From: an uncultured Isosphaeraceae bacterium
Lineage (GTDB): Bacteria; Planctomycetota; Planctomycetia; Isosphaerales; Isosphaeraceae
Direction: 5' to 3'
Length of the DNA stretch: 64,000 bases
Assembly (NCBI GenBank): GCA_945957605.1
Contig: CAMFLR010000010.1
Coordinates: 222,969 to 286,968, forward strand
This document shows, piece by piece, positions 17,690-26,556 of this stretch. Under the pieces are notes generated by a model, which was not told where the DNA came from, made no database searches, and saw only the letters and a list, made by a program, of their open reading frames with translations. How positions within the stretch are numbered: the first letter of the stretch is position 1; every line of letters begins with the position of its first letter. A program made the translations under genes and the position numbers.

Positions 17690-19201
17690 TTACTTCTTCT
17701 TATTCCAAATCGGCGCGACATCTTCAGAGAACTGCTGACGCACGCTGTTGTCGGAGAGAATGTCCTCCGTCGCCTGCAGCACTTCGGCGCGATCAAAGAC
17801 GATTAGCTCCGAGGCCTTGTCGTCGAACTCGAAGATGACGTACTTGTCCTTCGCGTCGCGGAGGGTTTCCACCAGGTGGGCGAAGTTCTTGATCTTCGTT
17901 CCGTTAACGCTCTTCACCACCTTCGCCAGGGGGTTGGAGTACCCCTTGGAGATTTTGTGCGGGAACAGCGGCGAGCAGACGACGACGAGCTCTTCACCAG
18001 GGAAGCGGACCTTATCCCCCCGGCGCGAGGCAAGCGGGCTGCCGATTGCGCTCAGCATCGTCACCATCCGGTCGCCCATGCGTTCGAGCAGACCCGCGAA
18101 CTCCACCGTGACGGGGGCAAACACCATCGGGCCGTAGATGAAATAGGTCAGCGGCTTGCCGATGCGCGACTGAATCAGCTCGTCGTGCCGCAAACCTACC
18201 GGCACTTGCACCACCTGCTGCTTGCCGTCGCGAATGATCGTCAGGGGGACCTTGTTGTCCTTCGCGACCTTTTGAATGATATATTGAAATCCTACGCGCA
18301 AGTTTTCGCGAATCTGAACCATGCCGACGTTGTCGATATCCTTGTCACCAATCTTGGTGATGATATCCCAACGCTTGAGCGGATAGTCGGCCGCATCGGT
18401 TGCCGGCTGGTGAACAACCAGGCCGGGCGCGCTTTTCGCGTTTAGCTTCGCCTTGAGTGCGTCGTTTTCCAGGGTTTGAATTGAGTCGGTCATCCGCGGC
18501 TTGCCGTCGTAATTGCCATCGGCAACGTCCTTGAGGAAGAGGTCAATCTCTTCGCTGGGGATGATGTAGCCAATGTTATCGCCGCCGCCGAGCCGGCTGT
18601 TCACAAGGCCGATCATCTTGTCGTTCACGAGCGCGGGTCCGCCGGAATTACCGGGATTTACCGCCGCGTCGATCTGAATTCGCAGACCAGCCGTGTTGTA
18701 GCCGTAGGCGACGAACTCGATGCGTGAAACAATCCCCTTCGTGAGCGACTGGCTCGCTCCGCCGGTGGGGTAGCCGTAAACAAGCACCGACTCCTTGATT
18801 TCAGGAAGTCCTTCGGTGCGCTTGAGCGGCGGGCGGTTCTTGAAGAACGACTCGTCTTCGAGCTTGAGCACCGCGAGGTCGATGCCGGGCGCAATCGCGA
18901 CGACCGTGGCTGGCAGCTTGTCGCCCGAGCCGTTCGGCTGCACGAAGACCTGGCTGCCGTACATTACAACGTGTGCATTAGTGAGCACACGGTTGCCTTC
19001 AATAATCGCACCCGAGCCGGTGGCTTCCTGCGGGCTGCCCTTTTGCCAGGGGTGGACGACGTCTGGCGGGCGCATCGTCGTGAAGATTTTTACGACCGAT
19101 TCGCGAACCGCGTCGTTCTTGGCTGCGTCCTGGGCCTGGAGAGTTGAGCAGGTTAGCGCGAGCGCGAGGGTTGTGAACACAGCAAACTGGGTACGTGCCA
19201 T
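17690..19201 (-). CDS. HtrA/Deg-like exported serine protease with PDZ region
   Basis: 503 residues. After a signal peptide (MARTQFAVFTTLALALT...) comes a trypsin-like domain (about 30-245) with the triad visible: TNAHVV (His77), GIDLAVL (Asp108) and NPGNSGGP (Ser186). A PDZ-like region follows (about 260-345; GLVVHQPATDAADYPLKRWD, DIITKIGDKDI). The C-terminal third (about 350-500) with VKSVNGTKIKNFAHLVETLRD resembles a second, diverged PDZ, as in Deg enzymes of the plant Deg2/Deg9 layout. It degrades or refolds damaged proteins outside the cytoplasm. AAAGGA precedes the ATG at 19201; a GTG at 19219 overlaps that site. Confidence 0.9.
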   Translation of the reverse strand: MARTQFAVFTTLALALTCSTLQAQDAAKNDAVRESVVKIFTTMRPPDVVHPWQKGSPQEATGSGAIIEGNRVLTNAHVVMYGSQVFVQPNGSGDKLPATVVAIAPGIDLAVLKLEDESFFKNRPPLKRTEGLPEIKESVLVYGYPTGGASQSLTKGIVSRIEFVAYGYNTAGLRIQIDAAVNPGNSGGPALVNDKMIGLVNSRLGGGDNIGYIIPSEEIDLFLKDVADGNYDGKPRMTDSIQTLENDALKAKLNAKSAPGLVVHQPATDAADYPLKRWDIITKIGDKDIDNVGMVQIRENLRVGFQYIIQKVAKDNKVPLTIIRDGKQQVVQVPVGLRHDELIQSRIGKPLTYFIYGPMVFAPVTVEFAGLLERMGDRMVTMLSAIGSPLASRRGDKVRFPGEELVVVCSPLFPHKISKGYSNPLAKVVKSVNGTKIKNFAHLVETLRDAKDKYVIFEFDDKASELIVFDRAEVLQATEDILSDNSVRQQFSEDVAPIWNKKK

Positions 19202-19343
19202 CGGGATGATCCTTTCCACGACGAGTCAAAAAGAACTCGCGCAATGACCCAAAGATGGGCAGTAGTCCGCCTCTCTTGGCGGCTTGGTGAAGGTTAATTG
19301 CCCATCGACACTGCATTCTAGCGGTGCCGAGCCGCGAACGCGA

Positions 19344-20045
19344 TCAGGTATCGCGGCCGATCTTGGATGATTCGGCGTCGAATGGCAGACCGCGCAGAAG
19401 CTTGCCGGGAATCCCGATTTCCACGACTTCAACTTCTCCTGTATAAGCCCGGGCACCAGGGCGGGCGAAGCCGCGCTTGGCCGCAACAAAGGTGGTTGTA
19501 AACCTTGCGCGAATCGCAGTTCCCAGCGGCTCGCCAGTGTCGGCATCGAGGCCGGAAGGGAGGTCGAGCGCCATGACCGGTAGGCCCGATGCGTTGATCG
19601 CCTCGATCGCCTGCTGGAACATGCCCTCGACGGGACGCGTCAATCCGGTGCCGAGCAGGCCGTCGACGATCCACGCCACGCCGTTCCAAAGTGAAGACAG
19701 GTCATCAACGCCGATGTGGACCGACTGTGAAATCTCAGCAGCGTCGACGATTTGTTTTTGTATCAGTGCATCGCCTTTCAGTTTGCCAGGATCGGCGAAC
19801 CAGGCGATGTGAACGGGAAAGTTCCAGGCGTCGAGATGACGGGCAACGACCAGACCATCGCCGCCATTATTCCCCGCGCCGCAGGCGACGAGAACGCGAT
19901 CGCCAGGCTGCAAACGAGTTCGCAGACGTTCGGCGGCGCCCCGGCCGGCGTTTTCCATCAGGACGATCGTGGGCAGGTGAAATTCAGTTGCGGCGCGGGC
20001 GTCGACGGCTCGCACCTCGTCTCGGCTGAGCGTTCGCATGGTCAT
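19344..20045 (-). CDS. nnrE: NAD(P)H-hydrate epimerase
   Basis: Interconverts R and S forms of hydrated NAD(P)H so that the dehydratase can repair them. 233 residues of YjeF_N fold, with ENAGRGAAE near residue 32, the nucleotide-binding GAGNNGGDGLVVARHL (about 57-72), DGLLGTGLTRPVEG and DLPSGLDADTGEPLG. The C-terminal dehydratase domain (NnrD) present in E. coli is absent, so this is the stand-alone epimerase form. The start is uncertain: ATG at 20045 or 20039 precede MRTLSRDEVRAVD; neither has a clear Shine-Dalgarno. It diverges from the FmdB-type gene with about 107 bases between. Confidence 0.85.
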   Translation of the reverse strand: MTMRTLSRDEVRAVDARAATEFHLPTIVLMENAGRGAAERLRTRLQPGDRVLVACGAGNNGGDGLVVARHLDAWNFPVHIAWFADPGKLKGDALIQKQIVDAAEISQSVHIGVDDLSSLWNGVAWIVDGLLGTGLTRPVEGMFQQAIEAINASGLPVMALDLPSGLDADTGEPLGTAIRARFTTTFVAAKRGFARPGARAYTGEVEVVEIGIPGKLLRGLPFDAESSKIGRDT

Positions 20046-20152
20046 CTGGAATTTGCTCGTGCAAGGATCGCTCTTGAACTTCTCGCGGTCCAGCCGCAAA
20101 AATTGTTCAAAGCGAGACGATCTCAAGCTAAAACCAGGCCAAGAGAAAAGCC

Positions 20153-20398
20153 ATGCCGCTTTATGAATACCGCTGCGAGCCGTGCAATCAGACGTTTGAA
20201 ACGCTCGTCCGCCGGCCCGAAGACAAGCCGTTCTGCCCGCAGTGTGGTGGTGATGAGGTTGCGAAGCAGTTCAGCGTGCCCGCCGCCGCTCAGACGAACG
20301 GCAGCAGCGCTCTGCCAATTTGCTCGCCCGCCCCTCGGCCGATGATGGGTGGCTGCGGAACTGGCGGGTGCGGCTCTGGGATGTGTTCGATGAATTGA
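20153..20398 (+). CDS. FmdB-family zinc-ribbon protein
   Basis: 81 residues beginning MPLYEYRCEPCNQTFE, the signature of the FmdB/CxxC_CxxC_SSSS family, with the second CxxC as FCPQCGG. These four Cys bind one zinc. The C terminus is Gly/Cys/Met-rich (GGCGTGGCGSGMCSMN), common in the family. FmdB was first named as a putative regulator of formamidase; for most members the role is unknown. After the stop lie hairpin repeats rather than a simple terminator. Confidence 0.85.
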   Translation: MPLYEYRCEPCNQTFETLVRRPEDKPFCPQCGGDEVAKQFSVPAAAQTNGSSALPICSPAPRPMMGGCGTGGCGSGMCSMN

Positions 20399-20460
20399 CG
20401 AAATATCGCCAATAAGAGTTAAGCGGTTGGATCTGGAAACTGGGAGGAAAGCACGGCCCC

Positions 20461-20586
20461 TCGTGACGATGCTCTGCGTCGTCACGAAACTTCGGCCGCT
20501 CTGCGGCCATTTGTGATCCGTGAGCACATGCGGTACTCATGACCGCAGAGCGGTCGCAGAGACGCTCCAACGCGGAGCATTGGAGC
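20461..20586. repeat. cluster of four short hairpins
   Basis: Four perfect small hairpins follow each other: TCGTGACGA/TCGTCACGA (20461-20487), GGCCGC/GCGGCC (20494-20508), GACCGC/GCGGTC (20541-20555) and GCTCCAA/TTGGAGC (20564-20586). They fill the gap between the convergent fmdB-type and ggt genes. The density is far above chance and no gene overlaps them. Confidence 0.6.
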
Positions 20587-20621
20587 GAGGGTAGGGTTAT
20601 GGCATCACCCTAAAACCCGAC

Positions 20622-20704
20622 GGGTGGCCGGTGCTGATTGCTCCAACCACCCCTCCGCTCAATTGCGCTAAACACATACGACAACAAAGTTGTCCCGGCC
20701 ACCC
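20622..20704. repeat. decayed family A element
   Basis: Both family A ends are present, GGGTGGCC at 20622-20629 and GGCCACCC at 20697-20704, and the right-hand hairpin GACAAC-AAA-GTTGTC with CCGG. The left hairpin and central part are missing or replaced, leaving 83 bp instead of about 115. It lies next to the hairpin cluster, 42 bases before the ggt stop. Confidence 0.6.
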
Positions 20705-20746
20705 GATCTTAACCACGCATTTGCTTGGAAATTGCGTAGCTTCTTC

Positions 20747-22408
20747 TCAATACGCATTCACGTGACGGCCCGCCTTGGGGTCGCCTGCGGCGCGGATGAG
20801 TTTGGTCGCTGGGTCGATCGCCAGCACAATTGGTGCGGCACCGATGATCCCCGGCGAGACCTCGAGATCGTGACCGCGGTGCGTTAGCTCGGTCAGCGTT
20901 TCCTGGCCAACGCCCGGGTTGATGCGCACGCGCCCGAGCTTGGGCGGGGGTTGGCCGAACGAGCCGGTCATGTGATCGGTCATGAACCGCGGCGACGTCA
21001 CTGACTTCCCCGGCTCAACTCCGAAATCGATTTGATTGAGGATGAGCTGGAGCGTCATCTGATCCTGGTTATCACCACCGGCGACGCTGATCGCAAATGT
21101 GGGCTGACGATCGTCGTTAAGGATGATCGTCGGTGTGAGCGTGATTCGCGGGCGCTTGCCGGGTTCGATCACGTTGGGGTGGCCGACCCAGGTGTTCAGG
21201 CTTTGCAGTCGCGAACCAAGCCAGACGCCTGTTTCGCCGGCGACCACGCCCGACCAACCGCTCGGCGTCGCGGCAACGACGTTGCCCATCGCATCGGCCA
21301 CCAGGCAGGTTGTGGTGTCGAACGCCGGGGCAGGGGTGCCGGAGCGGTTGTCGACGATCTCGAGCGTGGCGCGACCGTGCAGCGGATCTCCGGGACGAAT
21401 TTCGAGCGAAGCCTTTTTGGGATCGATCAAACCCTGGCGGGCTTTGGCGTAAGCGGGCGCGAGCAGGCCGTCGAGCGGTACGTTCACGAAAAGCGGGTCG
21501 GCGTAGTAGCGGTCGCGATCGGCGAGGGCGAGTTTCATCGCCTCGACGGTGAGATGAATCGCATCGGGGCTGTTGGGCTTGAGCGACTTCATGTCGAAGC
21601 CTTCAAGCATCTGCAGCGACTGCATCAGGAACGGCCCTTGCGTCCAGACGCCGCATTTTACAATCGTATGGCCGCGATACTTGATTGAGAGCGGATCCTC
21701 GACTCGCGTGACGTGCGTGGCAAGGTCTCGGAACCGAATCAGGCCGCCGTTGGCACGAGACCAGGCGTCGATTTCTCGGGCGATATCGCCGCGATAGAAT
21801 GCGTCGGCAACGCGTCTGAGGCCGATGATGCGATCACCACGCGACGTCGCTTCAGCCGCGACCATCCGCCGGATCGTTCGTGCGAGATGCGGATGCCAGG
21901 GCAGCTTGCCGCGATCGAGCAGTTGCAACGTCGGGGCGACAACTTCGGCAAATGTCTTCGTGCCGTGGCGTTCGAGCGTTACGACACAGGCGTCGAGCAG
22001 GGCAGGGACGGCCGCGGCTTCGACTCCTTTTTTGGGAATTCCGCCCTTGGCGACGAAATGCTCGCGCGTGGCGAGCCCGGGCGCAACCCCCTGGCCGGCG
22101 ATCACCTCGACGGTCTTGCGCTTGGCGTCATAAAACATGATCGGCACTTCGCCGCCGAAGCAGACGGACTGGGCGTCGGTTACGGTGAGAGCCAGGATCG
22201 TGGCAACGGCAGCATCGGCGGCGTTACCGCCGTCTTTGAGGATCGTCATCCCAGCATCGACGGCACCTTGCCCGCCAGCAGCAACCGCGCCGTGAGTTCC
22301 CGACGCTTCCCAAATGCCTCGCGCGGCTGCGTCCTTTGACTCGGCCTGTGCCCAGCAGAGCGAGGGGACGGCCAGGATGAGTATCAAGCCAAGAAAATTG
22401 CGCACCAT
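20747..22408 (-). CDS. gamma-glutamyltransferase family protein, exported
   Basis: 553 residues of the Ntn-hydrolase GGT family, which cleaves gamma-glutamyl bonds such as in glutathione after self-cleavage at a conserved Thr. Visible are a signal peptide (MVRNFLGLILILAVPSLCWA), GGNAADAAVA (about 61-70), SVCFGGEVPIMFYD, and the cleavage region FDTTTCLVADAMGN at about 363-376. In well-studied enzymes this site reads TTHxSVVD; here His and Ser are replaced (TTTCL), so the substrate or rate may differ. GGDNQDQMTLQLILNQIDFG replaces the usual GGxxIxxxxxQVxxN block. ATG start follows GGAG. Probably periplasmic. Confidence 0.8.
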   Translation of the reverse strand: MVRNFLGLILILAVPSLCWAQAESKDAAARGIWEASGTHGAVAAGGQGAVDAGMTILKDGGNAADAAVATILALTVTDAQSVCFGGEVPIMFYDAKRKTVEVIAGQGVAPGLATREHFVAKGGIPKKGVEAAAVPALLDACVVTLERHGTKTFAEVVAPTLQLLDRGKLPWHPHLARTIRRMVAAEATSRGDRIIGLRRVADAFYRGDIAREIDAWSRANGGLIRFRDLATHVTRVEDPLSIKYRGHTIVKCGVWTQGPFLMQSLQMLEGFDMKSLKPNSPDAIHLTVEAMKLALADRDRYYADPLFVNVPLDGLLAPAYAKARQGLIDPKKASLEIRPGDPLHGRATLEIVDNRSGTPAPAFDTTTCLVADAMGNVVAATPSGWSGVVAGETGVWLGSRLQSLNTWVGHPNVIEPGKRPRITLTPTIILNDDRQPTFAISVAGGDNQDQMTLQLILNQIDFGVEPGKSVTSPRFMTDHMTGSFGQPPPKLGRVRINPGVGQETLTELTHRGHDLEVSPGIIGAAPIVLAIDPATKLIRAAGDPKAGRHVNAY

Positions 22409-22708
22409 CGTTGGCTCCGTCGAGCGTGGTTCTCCCTTTGGATTTCGGAATCATATTCGTTGGCGCGGATGCGGTGTGCAAGGAGAATTTCCCATTGTCA
22501 GGACATAAAAACGCGAGTGATGTCTGTTGGGAATCGTTGGCAGGAAGGAATGGTTCATTGATCGGTAAGGTTGGGAACTTACTCACAAAGGTCAGCGTTA
22601 TGGTGATTTTGACGAGTTGATGGCTGAACGGATTATTAGGCGTATACTGGCTATTTCAGTCTTTCGCGCACCACACTTGGTTACGCAATAAACACGGGAG
22701 ACAGAAAA

Positions 22709-23503
22709 ATGGACTTAAAAGCTGATATGGAGCCAACAAAGCCGTCAGAGAGCACGCCTTCGCCATCGTCGGAAAATACTTCTGCGCCTGATTCACACAC
22801 CATGGCAACTCCTTCTGAACAATCGGGCACGGCGACAGAAGCCGCTTCAGCCTCTTCTCCAGGACAACCGCAACCGGTTACGGCAGTTGTTGCCGTGTCC
22901 AAGCCGTTGTTAGCACTTCCAAGTCGCCCACTGACCATCACAGAGGTGGTTGTCTGTGTGACGGCGATTCTGTTCTGGATTCTTTTTGTGGCCGGAGGAG
23001 TGGCCGTATCAACCAAGCCCTATCTCGACTTGATCAGCCCGCCGGCGCCTGCCAAACCTGATCCAGCGACTAAATCTGACTCGGCGACTAAACCTCCGTC
23101 GCCCCCTGAACCGGTCGGATGGACCAAGTTTGTAGAAGCATGGTTTTTCATCATAACGTGTTACACGTTTACAAATGTGGCGATTCTCTGCTGCCTATCC
23201 GCCACGATCGGAGCCATCGGCCGAAGCGCGGGGATTGAAGACATCGAGCGAAAAACGGCGAGCACCGATTTTCGAACGCTTTGCATCTCTGGCGTCATTC
23301 GCGGGTTCTTTATCTATATCGTGATTGTGTCCGGGATTCTCGTCCTGGGCGATCAAAAATTCGACGAGATTACGATTGCGCAATATCTCAGACTCGTCGG
23401 CGTGTGTTCCGTCCTGAGTTTCGCCGTTGGTTATGACCCGCATGTCTTTGTGACGCTGTTCCAACGCGTGGGACAGTGGACATCAAGCCCGAAAACGCCG
23501 TGA
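22709..23503 (+). CDS. membrane protein with a Ser/Pro/Thr-rich cytoplasmic or external head
   Basis: 264 residues. The first 70 are low-complexity Ser, Pro, Thr, Glu and Ala. Hydrophobic helices follow near 80-100, 145-170, 195-215 and 225-250, with a second Pro/Lys-rich loop (about 108-135, tandem PAPAKPDPATKSDSATKPPS). No family is recognised. GGGAGA lies about 6 bases before the ATG. The region upstream (22409-22708) separates it from the divergent ggt and should contain both promoters; a TATACT at about 22642 could be a -10 but its -35 is not convincing. Confidence 0.6.
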   Translation: MDLKADMEPTKPSESTPSPSSENTSAPDSHTMATPSEQSGTATEAASASSPGQPQPVTAVVAVSKPLLALPSRPLTITEVVVCVTAILFWILFVAGGVAVSTKPYLDLISPPAPAKPDPATKSDSATKPPSPPEPVGWTKFVEAWFFIITCYTFTNVAILCCLSATIGAIGRSAGIEDIERKTASTDFRTLCISGVIRGFFIYIVIVSGILVLGDQKFDEITIAQYLRLVGVCSVLSFAVGYDPHVFVTLFQRVGQWTSSPKTP

Positions 23504-23580
23504 AACAAGCGTCGGCTGGCGCAGATTGGGATGCGGCCGGACTATGAAGATCGACGGACTCACAAGAAATGAGCGATTAG

Positions 23581-23985
23581 TTAAGTCTTTGAATAGAGAG
23601 CATGTCGCGGGTCGAGCCAGACTATGTAAAAGACATTTTCGATCAGAAAGCCGTGAACGCGCCCGTGTTCGTTTGCGCTTAACGAGAACTGCCATGCATC
23701 GTCGTCGTACTCTTCCCAGCCATTAATCCCGAAACAGTTTTCCGACACGCCAGCGTCGTAAAATCGATTATATGAAAACGTGTTGTTTCGTTAGTTTTCG
23801 ACGTCGTCAAGACGCTAATACTCTCGTGAGACAGGTCTTTCACTCTTCCAAGTAACGTAACGAAGTATTCTCGCTCGCGATCGTGGTAACTGAATTTGCT
23901 GTTGTTTGAGTCGCAGAATTTGAGAGAGAAGCGGTGGATCGCTGCTCATTAATTCTGGAATGCGATACGCGGTTTGCGGTCCCAT
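23581..23985 (-). pseudogene. frameshifted remnant of an uncharacterised conserved gene
   Basis: Read on the minus strand, three consecutive frames together give one coherent protein. It begins MGPQTAYRIPELMSSDPPLL, continues after a shift at about 23920-23932 (a CTCTCTC run) as HRFSLKFCDSNNSKFSYHD...YFVTLLGRVKDLS...RFHIIDF, and after a second shift at about 23757-23766 (a TTTT run) ends as CFGINGWEEYDDDAWQFSL, SANEHGRVHGFLIENVFYIV, WLDPRHALYSKT and TAA. The Gly-Arg-Val-His-Gly-Phe and WLDPxHxLY tail resembles an uncharacterised protein family I know only by pattern. Both shifts lie in short repeats, so either decay or assembly error is possible. It fills most of an otherwise empty 600-base gap. 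Confidence 0.7.
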
Positions 23986-24100
23986 TGAGATTGAGCCGCT
24001 CGCCTGATCAAACCGTCCACGATCACGGGCCGCCCCATCTGGATCGGCCCAGTCTTCACTGCAAAGAGTCGACTAAAGAGATATACAGTTGATAAGATTG

Positions 24101-25165
24101 TTATTTAATTGAGGTAGGCTGCGGTTTTACCAGCTTCAAACTCTCGGCAACGTGCTTTAGCTCCGCTCGGGTGGCTTCGTTGATCGCGTTTACCATAATG
24201 TGCGATTTCAGCCCATCTCGGCCTGGGATGGGAAGATCGCAGACGATTTGCAGTCCTTCACCCTCGCGAAACCCGAACCATTCCATCTTTTTTCCGAAAA
24301 CGACGGCCTCTCCTTTCCGTTCTCCCATCTCATAGTCGGGATGGTGCCCTACGTAGATAAGAACGCTGCCTGACGGAGTTCCCAATTGACCGAGCGCGAC
24401 AATCCGATGAACGAGGAAGTCAGATCCATCTTGCCTAGTAACAAGCATATTCTTTCCGACCGAGACAGCGATCTCCAGTTCCTTTGAAAACGCAAACAAA
24501 CGACGTTCGCCCGGCGTCAGATCTGGCTTCCGCTTGCCCGAGACAATGGACAACAAAATGTCATGCGCGACGCCCTTATATCTCTTGAGATCGTTCTCTG
24601 CGGCAAGATTGATGAAGATATCGAACGACTGTACGGTGCGATCGGCAGATTGAATGAAGATCCCTTCGACGAAGGCAGAGTCACTGGATCGGCTGTGATC
24701 CGGCTCGTTCACAGGAATTACGAGAATTGCCTTTAGACCTTTGTCGGAAAGTTGCGCCGATTCGAGCCTGTACTTACCAGCCCATTTCGCGGTCCACTCC
24801 CTGACGTCTTTCAAAAAATCGTCGCTCGCGATTGCGAAGCTCTCATGGGCAAGTATGACCAAACGTTCTTTTCCAGAGTCGTTGATAACCCGAGTCTCGT
24901 GCTCGTTCGATTCAGGCGCCGCCATAATCGGGAACGGTCGAGCTTCAGTTCGTGACCCTTGGGGTACTCGAACTGTAAGGTGCCCGCTCAAAACCTCGAC
25001 GGGTTTTTCACCGAGCTTCGAAGTTTCGGCCGCCGGCTGTGCTCCTGGCGCTGGCGTCTGAGCCCAAAGATCGTGCTCGGATTGAGCGTAGACCAAGAAG
25101 CATATCGCGACACTCGCGACTAGCATCCTGAGAGGATTTGAGCATCGAAGTCCACTTGTCATCAT
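24101..25165 (-). CDS. secreted protein of unknown function
   Basis: 354 residues. An N-terminal signal peptide (PLRMLVASVAICFLVYAQS) is followed by a Pro/Ala-rich stretch and then an alpha+beta body. The middle (LVILAHESFAIASDDFLKDV) and end (YVGHHPDYEMGERKGEAVVF) look like a globular exported domain, but no family is recognised. Two adjacent ATG codons at 25165/25162 can start it; a second Met at residue 14 would still leave a signal peptide. Stop is followed by an AT-rich stretch with no strong hairpin. Confidence 0.6.
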   Translation of the reverse strand: MMTSGLRCSNPLRMLVASVAICFLVYAQSEHDLWAQTPAPGAQPAAETSKLGEKPVEVLSGHLTVRVPQGSRTEARPFPIMAAPESNEHETRVINDSGKERLVILAHESFAIASDDFLKDVREWTAKWAGKYRLESAQLSDKGLKAILVIPVNEPDHSRSSDSAFVEGIFIQSADRTVQSFDIFINLAAENDLKRYKGVAHDILLSIVSGKRKPDLTPGERRLFAFSKELEIAVSVGKNMLVTRQDGSDFLVHRIVALGQLGTPSGSVLIYVGHHPDYEMGERKGEAVVFGKKMEWFGFREGEGLQIVCDLPIPGRDGLKSHIMVNAINEATRAELKHVAESLKLVKPQPTSIK

Positions 25166-25515
25166 GTTTCCACTTTCGATGAGCCCTGATGTTTATCCAC
25201 TCACACTATACGAGCGGAGTCCGGTTCCATAGCGGAAAGATCAACTTGCTCCTCGGTGCGCTGCGGACGAGCCCGTCCAGAACATCAGAAGGCGAGCCCG
25301 ACTTGATTGGACTCGTCTCCTTGTTAAATTCGTTTGATTTCTCATCAAGAAGTCGGGCAAAAATAACTTGACGGATTTCGCTTCTTGTCGGGCGTAAGCC
25401 GCTTTGCTCCCTTGCCAAATAGAGGTAGTCAGCGGGCAGGCAGGACGGTCGGAAGAGACAGAGCCCGTTGCGTCAGTGGCCCGAAGGGGTAGACCTTAAA
25501 TGACAGAGCCTCGAA
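25166..25515. other. intergenic region without a confident gene
   Basis: 350 bases between two minus-strand genes. The minus strand has an open stretch at about 25206-25450 whose middle part (RPTRSEIRQVIFARLLDEKS) looks protein-like, but it begins after a stop without a good start and another frame is equally open. I therefore call no gene. It may hold the promoter of the gene at 24101 and remains of a lost gene. Confidence 0.35.
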
Positions 25516-26202
25516 TTAAGTCCGTGATGAGATGAAAAGATGGCCTCCGCTCCGGCTGGCCTCAGCCGCGAGGGCACGGATACGACGCAATGCCCAAGCA
25601 GACCCTTCCGCAAATTCTGCCTCGATCAGTTTCACGGCCTTGCCCTTGATACCCAGTGCTTTTTGCCAGGCGGCGAGGCACTGTTTAGCATTGCGGTCGT
25701 CGAGGTTCGCAAGAGGCCCAATCACGTCTCCGGGGAAGGATTCAATTGTCCCCTCGTCTTCTAGACAGTCGATAAATCGAGCGGGCGGCGGCGACCCCTT
25801 GAACTGCGCAGCAAAGTAGCGACTGGGAGGTAAGCCATGAAGACCGAGGACATTCAGGAGTTCGTATAAGGGGCGTACCGAGACGCCCCACATAGCAAAG
25901 TGGGGGAACGTTCGCAGGAGGGTAGGCGTATCTTCTTCCTCGAGCCAGCAGGCCTGCTCCCCCTCAGGGGGCAGGACTGGCTCGACCATCTTCCGGCGAC
26001 GAGCGACCTTGATCGAACCAGGTGGATCGGCTTCTGGTGCACGGCCGGGGTCCCAGGTATGGAAGGTCACCGGCGTCTGGGTAAATGGGTTGATCTCCTC
26101 GACTGTACGAGTCTCAGGCAGGGGCAGACGCCAGCCTGGAAAGCAGGCGTTGAGATCGGCGTCGGTGGCCGAGAAGAGAGTCAAACGATTCTCGATCCCC
26201 AT
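25516..26202 (-). CDS. unknown protein of the FPxWRLPLP family, locus 2
   Basis: 228 residues starting MGIENRLTLFSATDADLNAC, followed by FPGWRLPLPETRTVEEINPF, the block shared with the protein at 16639-17163. The order (short leader, FPxWRLPLP, NPFT, then a variable acidic body) is the same, but this copy is about 55 residues longer and the bodies share little. The C-terminal third is rich in Ala and Arg helices (SAWALRRIRALAAEASRSGG). I start at 26202 because the frame upstream is the decayed Panacea fragment in another frame. Function unknown; it may once have been part of a pair. Confidence 0.65.
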   Translation of the reverse strand: MGIENRLTLFSATDADLNACFPGWRLPLPETRTVEEINPFTQTPVTFHTWDPGRAPEADPPGSIKVARRRKMVEPVLPPEGEQACWLEEEDTPTLLRTFPHFAMWGVSVRPLYELLNVLGLHGLPPSRYFAAQFKGSPPPARFIDCLEDEGTIESFPGDVIGPLANLDDRNAKQCLAAWQKALGIKGKAVKLIEAEFAEGSAWALRRIRALAAEASRSGGHLFISSRT

Positions 26203-26221
26203 GGTCCGTAGAGTCCTTTTT

Positions 26222-26365
26222 GTCGGGAAACAAAGGACGGTCAGAACCAGCAAGATGCCACGCCTGGTCGCAATACACTAGCTTCTGTAGATTCAGGTTG
26301 CTGATGAAAGAACCAGAAGCATGCGAAGACCACAGGATGTAGTCGGCGATTAAACCTGCGGTAAC
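26222..26365 (-). pseudogene. truncated Panacea (SocA-like antitoxin) domain
   Basis: About 48 residues match the start of the Panacea/SocA-like domain: GLIADYILWSSHASGSFISN followed by LNLQKLVYCDQAWHLAGSDR and PLFPDK. The family pattern is a short helix, then L-x-LQKLxYYxQGWxLA and RPLF. Full domains need about 120-150 residues; here the frame runs into the first codons of the FPxWRLPLP gene, so helix and strand elements that complete the fold are absent. The frame upstream (to 26527) is open but has no family resemblance. Panacea proteins act as antitoxins or protease adaptors; this piece should be inactive. Confidence 0.55.
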
Positions 26366-26556
26366 AATCCGGCCGTCATGGGTCGCATCTGATCGCCATA
26401 CTATACTTCCGAATAGGTATTCCAGTAGCAGGTTTTCGGCTCTTGCCCGAATCAGTTCATCTCTGGTCACATCCGCCGCGAGATGATAGCTTGTGTCGAC
26501 AGGTCCCGAACGTCGACGCCTGATCACTTGTCCCGCAGAAGCGAGCGCTTTTTGCC

